Assembly (NCBI RefSeq): GCF_014640075.1
Contig: NZ_BMGG01000002.1
Coordinates: 434,001 to 498,000 of the forward strand
From: Chelatococcus reniformis
GTDB taxonomy: Bacteria > Pseudomonadota > Alphaproteobacteria > Rhizobiales > Beijerinckiaceae
Reading direction: 5' to 3'
Length of the DNA stretch: 64,000 bases
The translations under genes were made by a program, and so were the position numbers. Numbering within the stretch: position 1 is the stretch's first letter; the number at the start of each line of letters is the position of its first letter. Under the pieces are notes generated by a model that was given only the letters and a program-made list of their open reading frames with translations, searched no databases and was not told where the DNA came from. Below, in pieces: positions 27,693 through 36,740 of this stretch.

Positions 27693-28070
27693 CAATCAGC
27701 GTAGTTTGGCAGCATCGCGGCTACAAAAGAGCCTTGGAGCGGGCGCTGGTGCGAGCCGGTGCGACCTTGGCGGGAGCGCCTGCTTCCCGTGCCAACGCAT
27801 GAGCGGCGCCGTTGCGGCTGCGGTCGTGCTTGGGCGAGGGGCCGCTTGCGCGGGTCTGTCCGGCGTCAGGGCTGACGTAGCGTCCGTTCGGCGTGCGTTG
27901 TCTGCAGCGACGGCTATAGTAAAGAAAATCTTACCGTCGGCGCGGCCGCCCCCAGTTTCGCTTTGGGATACTGGTGGGGCGCTTCTCGAACCTGCGCCGA
28001 TGTAAATGCAACACGTCGGGAGGGCCTCAAGAGGGCCGAATGGTGCCGATCTCGGTACTTATGGGCAACT

Positions 28071-28137
28071 AGAGTGCTTCGCGACGGGTGGAATCACCCG
28101 ATCGCTGAGAAGCGCTCCAGATTCAAATGCTCGAGCG
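28071..28137 (+). repeat. Mosaic palindrome (unit A type)
   Basis: An imperfect hairpin centred on CGGGTG-GAAT-CACCCG (28085-28100) with outer arms GAGTGCTTC and GAAGCGCTC. The GGTGGAATCA core and the AAGCGCTCCA flank are shared, in the opposite orientation, with the region 52954-53000, which marks it as the same mosaic family. It ends about 20 bp before the lipid-kinase start. Confidence 0.6.
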
Positions 28138-28160
28138 TGTGCTGCAACGCGAGGGACACG

Positions 28161-29120
28161 GTGAGTAGATCAGTGCGCAGACATGTGGCGGTGGTGATCA
28201 ACAAGTCGTCGGGAAGCCTGATCGGCACGCCGCTGGCTGACCGAATCGCTCAGCATCTGGCCGAGGCAGGCGTGGATGCGACACTCGTTCCCGACGATCG
28301 GCCATTGCCGGCGCGCGTCGAGGCGGCGCTGGCCGTCGGTGCCGATGCGGTGGTCGTCGGTGGCGGCGACGGCACCATCGCCTGTGCCGCTCAGCTGCTG
28401 TACGGGCGCGACGTGGCGCTGGGCATCATCCCGCTCGGCACGATGAACCTATTGGCAAAGGATCTGGGCATCCCGCTGGATCCCGCAACTGCCTGCCGCG
28501 CGCTGGCGGACGGCGGCGTCCGCCAGATCGACGTCGGCACCGTCAACGGCCACGTCTTCCTCTGCAATTCCGTGCTTGGCATACCGTCCCGGCTGGCGCG
28601 GCTGCGCGAACGCGAGCGCGGCCGCATGGGGCCGGCCGCCTATTGGCGGCTGGCGGTGGCGGGCGCCCGTGCCTTCGGTCGTTATCCGTCGCTGCGCATC
28701 GCCATCGACATGGGCGACGGGCCGCGGCGTGTGCGCACCTGGGCGCTCGCCGTGGCCAGCAACGACTATGACGAGGGGGTGGGTCAGATCATGAGCCGCA
28801 GCAAGCTGGATGACGGAGAACTGGCCGTCTATGTGACAGGGCCGTTCGGCATCTGGCGCATCATGCGGCTGGCGCTGGGCATGGCCATCGGCAACTGGAG
28901 GAAGACGCCGGGGCTGGAGCGGTACCGGACGGCCGGCCTGTCCGTCCATTCGCGCCGCTCCTCGCTGCGCTTGATGAACGACGGGGAGATCCTGCGGCTG
29001 CCGCCGCCGCTCGAGTATCGCATCAGGCAGAGGGCCCTGAGCGTCATCGTGCCCCGGGCGGCGCCAGGCCCGGCGCTCAGGTCGGGCGCCGGCGCCGCGG
29101 CGGCGCCGGCGGCGCGATGA
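28161..29120 (+). CDS. Diacylglycerol/lipid kinase family protein (DAGKc domain)
   Basis: 319-aa protein of the YegS/diacylglycerol kinase catalytic family. It has VAVVINKSSG at the start of the domain, the nucleotide-binding VVVGGGDGTIACAAQLL (about residues 56-72) and GIIPLGTMNLLAKDLGIP. The C-terminal beta-sandwich contains DYDEGVGQIMSRSKLDDG. The GTG start at 28161 has GAGGGA upstream; the frame is open before it but runs through the palindromic repeat. It overlaps the metallophosphoesterase gene by 4 bp, suggesting a lipid- or phosphate-linked pair. Substrate unknown. Confidence 0.88.
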   Translation: MSRSVRRHVAVVINKSSGSLIGTPLADRIAQHLAEAGVDATLVPDDRPLPARVEAALAVGADAVVVGGGDGTIACAAQLLYGRDVALGIIPLGTMNLLAKDLGIPLDPATACRALADGGVRQIDVGTVNGHVFLCNSVLGIPSRLARLRERERGRMGPAAYWRLAVAGARAFGRYPSLRIAIDMGDGPRRVRTWALAVASNDYDEGVGQIMSRSKLDDGELAVYVTGPFGIWRIMRLALGMAIGNWRKTPGLERYRTAGLSVHSRRSSLRLMNDGEILRLPPPLEYRIRQRALSVIVPRAAPGPALRSGAGAAAAPAAR

Positions 29121-29941
29121 GACGGCTCGCCCATATCTCCGATCTGCATTTCGGCCGCGCCGACATGGCCGTCGCCGAGGCGCTCGTGGACGAGCTCAAC
29201 AGCATGGCGCCCGATCTCATCGTCGCCAGCGGCGACTTCACGCAGGGCGCTCGCAGCCGCGAGTTCCGGCAGGCCGCCGCGTTTCTCAAGCGGCTGGCGG
29301 CGCCGGTGCTGGCGGTGGTGGGCAACCACGACATCACTCCCTACCATCTGCTGGAGCGCTTTCTCGACCCCTACGCCCGGTTTCGGCGCTACATCCAGCC
29401 GGGAATCGAGCCGGTCTGGCAGGACGACGAGCTGATCGTCATTGGCATCAACACGGCCCGGCGCATGGCGCCCGAGCTCAACTGGTCCTACGGCCGGATC
29501 AGCCAGGGCCAGATGAACGGCGTCGAACGCATCCTGGCCGCCGCCCCCGCCTCGCTGTACCGCATCGTCGTCGGCCATCATCCGTTCCTGCCCCCCGCCT
29601 GGGACGAAGACGCGCGGGTGGTGATGCGGGCCAAGCGCGCCATCGCCGTGTTCGAGCGCGCGGGCGTCGGCCTCATCCTGTCCGGCCACCTGCACCGCGG
29701 CTATTCGCGCTTCGTCAAGCCCGAGGTGGTCGGCGAGGAGGTGGCAGGGGTGAAGGAGAGCAGCGGTGCGACGGCGAGCCGGCGGCTGATGGTGGTGCAG
29801 GCCGGCTCCGCGATTTCCACGCGGCTGCGCGGTGAACCCAATGCGTTCAATGTGATCACCATCGCGCGCGGCCGCGCCACGGTCGAGCCCCGCCTCTGGA
29901 ACGGGGCCGCGTGGGGCCCTTCCGCCGCCGGCGCGCAATAG
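29117..29941 (+). CDS. Calcineurin-like metallophosphoesterase
   Basis: 274-aa cytoplasmic phosphoesterase with all metal-binding motifs: ISDLHFG (residues 7-13), VASGDFTQG, VVGNHD, VVGHHPF and LSGHLHRG. It is of the CpdA/Icc-like size class, so a cyclic-nucleotide phosphodiesterase or a phospholipid phosphoesterase role is possible. It overlaps the lipid-kinase gene by 4 bp (ATGA), so translation is coupled. It is tempting but unproven to link it to the cyclase elsewhere in the window. Confidence 0.9.
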   Translation: MRRLAHISDLHFGRADMAVAEALVDELNSMAPDLIVASGDFTQGARSREFRQAAAFLKRLAAPVLAVVGNHDITPYHLLERFLDPYARFRRYIQPGIEPVWQDDELIVIGINTARRMAPELNWSYGRISQGQMNGVERILAAAPASLYRIVVGHHPFLPPAWDEDARVVMRAKRAIAVFERAGVGLILSGHLHRGYSRFVKPEVVGEEVAGVKESSGATASRRLMVVQAGSAISTRLRGEPNAFNVITIARGRATVEPRLWNGAAWGPSAAGAQ

Positions 29942-30032
29942 CGGCTTGATCGCCATCGCGAAGTGGACTGCAATCGGCGTCGGTCGGGGCCGCCTGCACG
30001 GTGGCGCGCGGCGTGTGGCGAGGAGGGGTCCG

Positions 30033-31457
30033 GTGAGCGGTCTGACATTCGACGAGTATGTGAGCCACGACGCGGTTGGCCTGGCGTCGCTGGTTGCCAA
30101 GGGCGAGGTGAAGCCGACCGAGCTGATCGAGGCGGCCATCGCCCGGGCAGAGGCGGTCAATCCGACGATCAATGCCGTCGTCGAGCGGCTCTACGAGCCG
30201 GCACGCGCGGCCGCGCAGGACAAGGCAACCGGCCCGTTGGCGGGCGTGCCCTACGCCATCAAGGACCTGGGACACCCGATCGCGGGCGTGCGCGTGACCG
30301 GCGGCAGCCGCGCTTTCCGCGACTATGTCGCGCCAGTCGACTCCGAGACCTGCACGCGCGCCCGCGCGGCCGGACTGATCCCCTTCTGCACGTCAACGAC
30401 GCCGGAATTTGGCATCACGGTCACCACCGAATCGGCGCTCTTCGGCCCGACGCGCAACCCGTGGAATCCGACCTACAGCGCTGGCGGCTCGTCGGGCGGC
30501 GCCGCGGCCCTGGTCGCCGCCGGCGTCCTGCCTGCGGCCCACGCCACCGACGGCGGCGGCTCGATCCGCATCCCGGCGTCGTGCTGCGGGCTGTTCGGCC
30601 TCAAGGTGTCGCGCGGCCGCACCCCGGTGGGCGTCGGCCGCACCGAGGGCTGGAACGGCCTGGGCGTCAGCCATGCGGTGACCCGCTCGGTCCGCGATTC
30701 CGCCGCCATCCTCGATGCGACGCACGGAGCCCCGTTCGGCGCCCGCTCCGTGGCGCCGCCGCCGAAGGGCACGTATGTCGCCGCCGCCGCCCGCGACCCG
30801 CGTCCGCTGCGCATCGCCCTCCAGCTCGAGCCGTTCGGCGGCACCGAGGTCCATCCGGAGTGCCTGGCGGCCGTGAGGGACGCGGCGAAGCTCTGCCAGG
30901 ACCTGGGCCATCGGGTCGAGGAGGCCCGCCCCGACCTGCCCGACGCCCTGGGCGACCATCTGCTCAACGTCATTGCCACGCACACGGCGATGAGCCTGGA
31001 CCTGCGCGCCAAGGAGCTCGGGCGGCCGCTGGCCGACGACGAGGTCGAGCCGATCACTGCGCTGACGGCTGCGAAAGGCCGGACGCTGACCGGCCTCGAC
31101 ATCGTGGCCGCGGACAACGCCTTCATGCGCACGGCCATCGCCATGGCGGAGTTTCTGTCGACCTACGACGTCATTCTGTCCACGACCCTGGGTGCGCCGC
31201 CGGTGAGGCTGGGCATGCTGTCCCTCGACCGGCCGCCGGCCGAATACGGCACGCTGATCCGCCAATACTCGCCATTCACCGCCACCTACAACATCACAGG
31301 GCAGCCGGCGATGAGCGTGCCGCTCGCCATGTCCAGCGAGGGGACGCCGATCGGCATCCATTTCGCCGGGCGCCTGGGCGAGGAAGAGCTCCTGCTGTCG
31401 CTTGCGGGCCAGTTGGAGCGGGCGCGGCCATGGTTTGCCAGGCGCGCGCCGATCTGA
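30033..31457 (+). CDS. Amidase signature family hydrolase
   Basis: 474-aa amidase with the Ser-cisSer-Lys triad: Lys77 (VPYAIKDLG), GGSSGG at 151-156, and nucleophile Ser177 in DGGGSIRIPAS. It resembles amidases/GatA-like hydrolases, but there are no gatB/gatC neighbours, so a stand-alone amidase is likely. The start is GTG at 30033, preceded by AGGAGG; the frame extends to 29946 but without motif support. Physiological substrate unknown. Confidence 0.9.
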   Translation: MSGLTFDEYVSHDAVGLASLVAKGEVKPTELIEAAIARAEAVNPTINAVVERLYEPARAAAQDKATGPLAGVPYAIKDLGHPIAGVRVTGGSRAFRDYVAPVDSETCTRARAAGLIPFCTSTTPEFGITVTTESALFGPTRNPWNPTYSAGGSSGGAAALVAAGVLPAAHATDGGGSIRIPASCCGLFGLKVSRGRTPVGVGRTEGWNGLGVSHAVTRSVRDSAAILDATHGAPFGARSVAPPPKGTYVAAAARDPRPLRIALQLEPFGGTEVHPECLAAVRDAAKLCQDLGHRVEEARPDLPDALGDHLLNVIATHTAMSLDLRAKELGRPLADDEVEPITALTAAKGRTLTGLDIVAADNAFMRTAIAMAEFLSTYDVILSTTLGAPPVRLGMLSLDRPPAEYGTLIRQYSPFTATYNITGQPAMSVPLAMSSEGTPIGIHFAGRLGEEELLLSLAGQLERARPWFARRAPI

Positions 31458-31497
31458 TCGCGCCACGCAGTGGGGCGCGCGGGCTTTTCGCACGTCC

Positions 31498-31513
31498 CTA
31501 ACCACATCTTAAC
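31498..31513 (+). promoter_or_regulatory. CtrA-like binding site upstream of ftsB-like gene
   Basis: CTAACCACATCTTAAC differs from the CtrA consensus TTAA-N7-TTAAC at a single base and sits 23 bp before the FtsB-like start. CtrA controls division genes in several alphaproteobacteria. Chance matches are possible. Confidence 0.35.
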
Positions 31514-31535
31514 TGGCGGACGGCCATCGTGCCTC

Positions 31536-31871
31536 ATGGTCGTCCGCAAGCGTCTTCGCTCCGTGCTGGTTCCGCTCGCACTCTATGCGGTGTCGGGAGC
31601 GGTGGCCGCATATTTCCTGTTCCATGCTCAGACGGGACAGCGTGGCCTGGAGGCCAAGCGCGAGATCAAGGCGCAGATCCTCAACCTCAATGCCGAGCTG
31701 GCCACCCTGAAGGCCGACCACCACGACTGGGACCGGCGCGTCAGCCTGTTGCAGGATTCGAGCATCGACCGCGATCTGCTGGAGGAGCGGGTGCGCGGCC
31801 AGCTCGGGTGGGTCAATCCGGCGGACCTCGTGGTCATGACAGGGGCGGACGGCCGCGGCGAGCCGCGCTAG
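31536..31871 (+). CDS. FtsB/DivIC-family septum formation initiator
   Basis: 111-aa bitopic membrane protein. A short basic N-terminus (MVVRKRLRS) is followed by one membrane segment (about residues 10-32) and a coiled coil (EIKAQILNLNAELATLKAD). It ends with the conserved short globular part where DRDLLEERVRGQLGWVNPADLVV sits. FtsB-type proteins link FtsL and FtsQ at the division site. It precedes pdhA, the arrangement usual in Rhizobiales. The ATG at 31536 places the basic residues just before the membrane segment. Confidence 0.85.
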   Translation: MVVRKRLRSVLVPLALYAVSGAVAAYFLFHAQTGQRGLEAKREIKAQILNLNAELATLKADHHDWDRRVSLLQDSSIDRDLLEERVRGQLGWVNPADLVVMTGADGRGEPR

Positions 31872-31887
31872 GCCCGTCCCGGCGCTT

Positions 31888-31920
31888 GTATTGAGCCGAA
31901 AAGTACCCTTATATCAATAC
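31888..31920 (+). promoter_or_regulatory. Inverted repeat in pdhA upstream region
   Basis: GTATTGA (31888-31894) and TCAATAC (31914-31920) form perfect 7-bp arms 19 bp apart in an AT-rich patch 100 bp before pdhA. It could be an operator or overlap the promoter. No regulator is identified. Confidence 0.35.
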
Positions 31921-32020
31921 GTTGTAGCTGATAGCGGTTGCAATCGTAACCGTGTCCGGGGGGCTCGATTCCGGCCTGCCTATCGGCTAGTAGTGGCTGC
32001 CTAAGCGAGGGAGGGCGACC

Positions 32021-33172
32021 ATGGCTCGTGAGCCGCGCAGGTCTGGACAGGCCGGTTCGGAGCGGACCGCTGCATCCGGTTCGGATTCCAAAGTCGCCGC
32101 GGGCCCGGCCCGCCGCAAGGCAGCAGCCGCATCCGGCCGGACAGCGGCGGCCAAGGCCGAGGCAGCGCTGAACGCGGCCCTGCCTCAATCCGCCCCGCCC
32201 CCGGGTCTGAGCCGCGAGGCGGAGCTGGAGGCCTATCGCGCCATGCTGCTCATCCGCCGCTTCGAGGAGAAGGCCGGCCAGATGTACGGCATGGGCCTGA
32301 TCGGCGGCTTCTGCCACCTCTACATCGGGCAGGAGGCCGTCGTCGTCGGCATGCAGGCCGCGATGAAGCCGGGCGACCAGGTCATCACCGGCTACCGCGA
32401 CCACGGCCACATGCTGGCCACCGGCATGGACGCCAAGGGCGTCATGGCCGAGCTGACGGGGCGCCGCGGCGGCTATTCCAAGGGCAAAGGCGGCTCGATG
32501 CACATGTTCTCCGTCGAGAAGCGATTCTACGGCGGGCACGGCATCGTCGGCGCGCAGGTACCCCTCGGCACCGGCATCGCCTTCGCCAATCGCTACCGCG
32601 GCGAGGAGGCGGTCTGCCTCACCTATTTCGGCGACGGCGCCGCCAACCAGGGCCAGGTCTACGAGAGCTTCAACATGGCCGAGCTCTGGCGCCTGCCGGT
32701 GGTCTACATCATCGAGAACAACAAATACGCCATGGGCACCTCTGTCGCCCGCTCCTCCGCCCAGCAGGACTTCTCCAAGCGCGGCGCCTCCTTCAACATC
32801 CCCGGCGAACAGGTCGACGGCATGGACGTGCGGGCGGTCAAGGCCGCGGGCGAGCGGGCCATCGCCTGGGCCCGCGGCGGCAAAGGCCCGTACATCCTCG
32901 AGATGCAGACCTACCGTTACCGCGGCCACTCCATGTCCGATCCGGCCAAGTACCGCACGCGCGACGAGGTCGAACGCATGCGCACCGAGCACGACGCGAT
33001 CGAGCAGGTGCGCAAGCGGCTGCTGGAGGAGCACAAGGTCGCCGAAGACGAATTGAAGCGGCTCGATGCCGAGGTTCGTCAGATCGTCAACGAAGCCGCC
33101 GACTTTGCCACTCACGATCCGGAGCCGGATCCGGCCGAGCTGTGGACCGACGTCATCTACGAAACTGCCTGA
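32021..33172 (+). CDS. pdhA: Pyruvate dehydrogenase E1 component, alpha subunit
   Basis: 383-aa thiamine-diphosphate-dependent E1 alpha chain that decarboxylates pyruvate with PdhB. The ThDP/Mg motif is GDGAANQGQVYESFNMA with ENNKYAMGTS following. The phosphorylation-loop-like region YRYRGHSMSDPAKYR is present. The first 60 residues are an Ala/Lys/Ser-rich, probably disordered extension, longer than in many homologues. It heads the pdhA-pdhB-pdhC-lpdA-lipA cluster. Confidence 0.97.
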   Translation: MAREPRRSGQAGSERTAASGSDSKVAAGPARRKAAAASGRTAAAKAEAALNAALPQSAPPPGLSREAELEAYRAMLLIRRFEEKAGQMYGMGLIGGFCHLYIGQEAVVVGMQAAMKPGDQVITGYRDHGHMLATGMDAKGVMAELTGRRGGYSKGKGGSMHMFSVEKRFYGGHGIVGAQVPLGTGIAFANRYRGEEAVCLTYFGDGAANQGQVYESFNMAELWRLPVVYIIENNKYAMGTSVARSSAQQDFSKRGASFNIPGEQVDGMDVRAVKAAGERAIAWARGGKGPYILEMQTYRYRGHSMSDPAKYRTRDEVERMRTEHDAIEQVRKRLLEEHKVAEDELKRLDAEVRQIVNEAADFATHDPEPDPAELWTDVIYETA

Positions 33173-33217
33173 TTGCGCCGGCACCGTGCCGTCCCGTCCG
33201 ACCTTCAGAGCTGAGCC

Positions 33218-34621
33218 ATGCCGACAGACGTCCTGATGCCCGCCCTGTCTCCGACCATGGAGGAAGGCAAACTCGCCAAGTGGCTCAAGAAGGAGGGTGA
33301 CAGCGTCAAGTCCGGCGACGTCATCGCCGAGATCGAGACGGACAAGGCGACGATGGAAGTGGAAGCCGTCGACGAGGGCGTGCTCGCCAAGATTCTGGTG
33401 CCCGATGGCACCGAGAACGTCGCGGTCAACACGCCGATCGCCATCATCGCCGCCAACGGCGAAGACGTGGCTGAGGCGTCGGCTCCCCGGCAGAAGGTCG
33501 AGAAAGCGGAGCAGCCAGAAACGCCCGCCAAGGGCGAGACGGAGCAAGCCGCGAAGGCGCCGGCCAAGGCCGCGTCCGCGGTGGCGACGCCGCCGGCCCC
33601 CGCGGTGCAGCCCGAGCCGGATGTGCCGGCCGGCACCGAAATGGTGACCATGACCGTGCGCGAGGCCTTGCGCGATGCCATGGCCGAAGAGATGCGCCGT
33701 GACGGCGACGTCTTCGTGATGGGCGAGGAAGTGGCCGAGTACCAGGGCGCCTACAAGGTCACCCAGGGGCTGCTGCAGGAGTTCAGCGACCGGCGGGTGG
33801 TCGACACCCCGATCACCGAGCACGGCTTTGCCGGCCTCGGCGTCGGCGCCGCCTTCGCAGGCCTCAAGCCCATCGTCGAGTTCATGACCTTCAACTTCGC
33901 GATGCAGGCGATCGACCAGATCGTCAATTCGGCCGCCAAGACCCACTACATGTCCGGCGGCCAGATCATCTGCCCCATCGTGTTCCGCGGGCCGAACGGC
34001 GCGGCGGCGCGCGTGGGCGCGCAGCACAGCCAGGACTACAGCTCCTGGTACAGCCACGTGCCCGGCCTGACGGTGATCGCCCCCTATTCGGCGGCGGACG
34101 CCAAGGGCCTGCTCAAGGCGGCCATCCGCTATCCCAACCCGGTGGTTTTTCTGGAGAACGAGATCCTCTACGGCCACTCGTTCCCGGTGCCGAAGCTCGA
34201 CGACTACGTGCTTCCGATCGGCAAGGCCAAGGTCGTGCGCCAGGGCAGCGACGTCACCATCGTCGCTTGGTCGATCGGCATGACCTACGCGCTCAAGGCG
34301 GCCGAGGAACTGGCCAAGGACGGCGTCGAGGCGGAGGTGATCGACCTGCGTACGCTGCGCCCCATGGACACGGACACGGTCGTCGAATCGGTGAAGAAGA
34401 CCGGGCGCTGCGTGACCGTCGAGGAGGGCTGGCCGCAGGCCGGCCTCGGAGCCGAGATCTCGGCTCGCCTGATGGCGGAAGCCTTCGACTATCTCGATGC
34501 GCCGGTCACCCGCGTCTCGGGCCGTGACGTGCCGATGCCCTACGCCGCGAACCTGGAGAAGCTGGCGCTGCCTTCGGTCGCCGACGTCGTCGAGGCGGCG
34601 AAGGCCGTCTGCTACCGCTAG
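33218..34621 (+). CDS. pdhB: Pyruvate dehydrogenase E1 component, beta subunit with N-terminal lipoyl domain
   Basis: 467-aa E1 beta chain. Residues 1-80 form a biotinyl/lipoyl domain with the lipoylation site Lys43 ([14 protein letters not shown]). A Pro/Ala/Lys-rich linker (about 85-140) follows, then the transketolase-type beta domain ([48 protein letters not shown]) and C-terminal domain. A lipoyl domain on E1 beta is a known alphaproteobacterial arrangement. The domain is 86% identical to that of PdhC next door. Confidence 0.97.
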   Translation: MPTDVLMPALSPTMEEGKLAKWLKKEGDSVKSGDVIAEIETDKATMEVEAVDEGVLAKILVPDGTENVAVNTPIAIIAANGEDVAEASAPRQKVEKAEQPETPAKGETEQAAKAPAKAASAVATPPAPAVQPEPDVPAGTEMVTMTVREALRDAMAEEMRRDGDVFVMGEEVAEYQGAYKVTQGLLQEFSDRRVVDTPITEHGFAGLGVGAAFAGLKPIVEFMTFNFAMQAIDQIVNSAAKTHYMSGGQIICPIVFRGPNGAAARVGAQHSQDYSSWYSHVPGLTVIAPYSAADAKGLLKAAIRYPNPVVFLENEILYGHSFPVPKLDDYVLPIGKAKVVRQGSDVTIVAWSIGMTYALKAAEELAKDGVEAEVIDLRTLRPMDTDTVVESVKKTGRCVTVEEGWPQAGLGAEISARLMAEAFDYLDAPVTRVSGRDVPMPYAANLEKLALPSVADVVEAAKAVCYR

Positions 34622-34675
34622 GCGGACGCGGAACGCTCCCTTGTCTGCGATCCTGGTTTGAGCCGCGAGGACGCC

Positions 34676-35998
34676 ATGCCCACCAACATCCTGATGCCGG
34701 CCCTGTCGCCCACGATGGAAAAGGGCACCCTCGCCAAGTGGCTCAAGAAGGAGGGGGACGCCGTCAAGTCCGGCGACGTGCTCGCCGAGATCGAGACGGA
34801 CAAGGCGACCATGGAGGTGGAGGCGGTCGACGAAGGCGTGCTCGCCAAGATTCTGGTACCCGACGGCACCCAGGACGTCGCCGTCAACCAGCCGATCGCA
34901 ATCATCGCGGGCGAGGGGGAGGACATCCAGGCGGCCGCTGCCGGCGCCCCCGCCCCGCAAGCAAAGGCCGCTGCTGCGCCGCCGACATCGGCCGCGAAAC
35001 AGGAGCCCGCGGCGGCGGCGCCACCGGCACGCGCCGGCAACGGTCACGACCGGAACGGGGGCCGCGTCTTCGCCTCGCCGCTGGCGCGCCGACTGGCGAA
35101 GGCCGCGGGTATCGATCTGTCGGCCATCGCCGGCTCCGGCCCGCATGGCCGGGTTGTCGAGCGCGACGTCACGGCGGCCCAGGAGGGCGGCGCCAAGGCC
35201 GCGCCGAAGTCCGCGGCGGCCGCTGCCGCGCCGGCCGCTCCGGCGCTGGCCCGCGGGCCGAGCGACGATGCCGTTCGCGCCATGTTCGCGCCGGGCAGTT
35301 TCGAGGAGGTGCCGCATGACGCGATGCGACGGACCATCGCGCGCCGGCTCACCGAAGCCAAGCAGACGATCCCGCACTTCTATCTGACCATGGATTGCGA
35401 GATCGATGCGCTGCTGGCGCTGCGCGAGGAGGTCAACAAAACGGCCCCGACCGACAAGGACGGCGACAAGCTCTACAAGGTGTCGGTGAACGACTTCATC
35501 ATCAAAGCGATGGCCATGGCGCTGATGCGGGTGCCGGATGCCAACGTTAGCTGGACCGAGACGGCGATCCTCAAGCACAAGCACGCGGACGTGGGCGTGG
35601 CCGTCTCCATCCCGGGCGGGTTGATCACCCCCATCGTGCGCCGGGCGGATGAGAAGACGCTATCGGCCATCTCCAATGAAATGAAGGAGATGGCCGGACG
35701 GGCCCGCAACCGTCGACTGAAGCCCGAAGAGTACACGGGCGGTTCGACCGCGGTCTCGAACCTCGGCATGTTCGGCGTGCGTGACTTCGCCGCGATCATC
35801 AACCCGCCCCATGCCACCATTCTGGCGGTCGGTGAGGGTGAGAAGCGCGTGATCGTCAGGGGCGGCGAGCCGGCGGTTGCCACGCTGATGACGGTGACGC
35901 TGTCCACCGACCACCGGGCCGTCGACGGCGCGCTCGGCGCCCGTCTGCTCGGTGCCTTCAGGCAGCTCATCGAGCACCCGATGGCCATGCTGGTGTGA
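34676..35998 (+). CDS. pdhC: Dihydrolipoyl acetyltransferase (pyruvate dehydrogenase E2)
   Basis: 440-aa core subunit that transfers the acetyl group to CoA. The single lipoyl domain (1-80) has Lys43. A Pro/Ala linker leads to the E3/E1-binding domain (about 129-165, FASPLARRLAKAAGID and GSGPHGRVVERDV). The catalytic domain ends with STDHRAVDGALGARLL, carrying the HxxxDG active site. The ATG at 34676 matches the lipoyl-domain start. It lies 54 bp after pdhB, clearly in the same operon. Confidence 0.97.
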   Translation: MPTNILMPALSPTMEKGTLAKWLKKEGDAVKSGDVLAEIETDKATMEVEAVDEGVLAKILVPDGTQDVAVNQPIAIIAGEGEDIQAAAAGAPAPQAKAAAAPPTSAAKQEPAAAAPPARAGNGHDRNGGRVFASPLARRLAKAAGIDLSAIAGSGPHGRVVERDVTAAQEGGAKAAPKSAAAAAAPAAPALARGPSDDAVRAMFAPGSFEEVPHDAMRRTIARRLTEAKQTIPHFYLTMDCEIDALLALREEVNKTAPTDKDGDKLYKVSVNDFIIKAMAMALMRVPDANVSWTETAILKHKHADVGVAVSIPGGLITPIVRRADEKTLSAISNEMKEMAGRARNRRLKPEEYTGGSTAVSNLGMFGVRDFAAIINPPHATILAVGEGEKRVIVRGGEPAVATLMTVTLSTDHRAVDGALGARLLGAFRQLIEHPMAMLV

Positions 35999-36089
35999 GC
36001 GGCCGGCGCTCCGCTCCGGCGCGAGGCGCCATTTACGAGAGGATTGGCGCGCACGAAGGAAACGCTTCGCGCGTAGGAATGAAGGGCCC

Positions 36090-36665
36090 ATGCCGCGCAT
36101 CTATCTTGCGGGACCGGACGTGTTTGTGGAGCACGCGCGCGAGCTCACTCGCCGCAAGCAGCAACTCTGCGAGGCCTACGGCCTCGATGGTCTGGTGCCC
36201 CTCGATACCGAGGAGCCGAGCGCAGCGATCGACGTTCCGTCCCCGCGCATCTTTGCCGCCAACGTCGCCCTGATGCGTTCCGCCGACGCCATCGTCGCCA
36301 ACCTGACCCCTTATCGCGGTCTCAGCGCCGACGTCGGCACGGCTTTCGAACTGGGCTTCATGGCGGCGCTGGGCAAGCGGCTCTACGGCTATTCCAACAT
36401 TGCGATACCGTTTCGTGAGCGGGTGGCGGCGGTGTTCGGGCCGGTGCGGGCCGGTGCCGACGGGCGCCTCTTTGGTGCCGACGATCTCATGGTTGAAGAT
36501 TTCGGACACGCCGACAATCTGATGATCGACGAGGCCCTGGCCGGCTTCGGTCATTGCCTGATCACCGCAGAGGTGGAGCCCGGCCAGGAGTTCGATGACC
36601 TCACTGCCTTCGAGGCCTGCCTCGTCCGGGTCCGGCGCGATCTCGCCGGGCACGAGCCGTCCTGA
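36090..36665 (+). CDS. Nucleoside 2-deoxyribosyltransferase family protein
   Basis: 191-aa enzyme of the PF05014 family. It opens MPRIYLAGPDVF, and the conserved catalytic region is YRGLSADVGTAFELGFMAALGK, in which Asp81 and Glu87 correspond to family active-site residues. It may salvage deoxynucleosides or hydrolyse deoxynucleotides. It is inserted between pdhC and lpdA on the same strand, with a GAAGGG ribosome site just upstream. No metabolic link to pyruvate oxidation is obvious. Confidence 0.87.
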   Translation: MPRIYLAGPDVFVEHARELTRRKQQLCEAYGLDGLVPLDTEEPSAAIDVPSPRIFAANVALMRSADAIVANLTPYRGLSADVGTAFELGFMAALGKRLYGYSNIAIPFRERVAAVFGPVRAGADGRLFGADDLMVEDFGHADNLMIDEALAGFGHCLITAEVEPGQEFDDLTAFEACLVRVRRDLAGHEPS

Positions 36666-36740
36666 TATGGCGCACGCTTCCGGACCCGTGCGAGAGCAGC
36701 GCCCATCCGCCCCGTCCGGGGACATCCTGCGGAGATTGCC

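Larger units (their letters stand above)
27587..28160. other. 574-bp divergent intergenic region
   Basis: Contains the porin promoter region (sigma-54-like site 27678-27692), an AT-rich patch near 27916-27936, and a mosaic palindrome at 28071-28137 just before the lipid-kinase gene. A 105-codon plus-strand frame (27688-28005) has no recognisable motif and no convincing ribosome site, so it is not called a gene. Confidence 0.5.

Noticed and set aside
27688-28005. 105-codon plus-strand frame between the porin and lipid-kinase genes
   Set aside because: No family motif, no good ribosome site, and it overlaps the promoter region of the porin; too weak to call a gene.
31868-35584. A 1,238-codon open frame on the minus strand opposite the pdh genes
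   Set aside because: It lies antisense to pdhA, pdhB and pdhC, all of which match known families; its His/Arg/Gly-rich translation has no motif. It is a by-product of high GC and third-codon bias.
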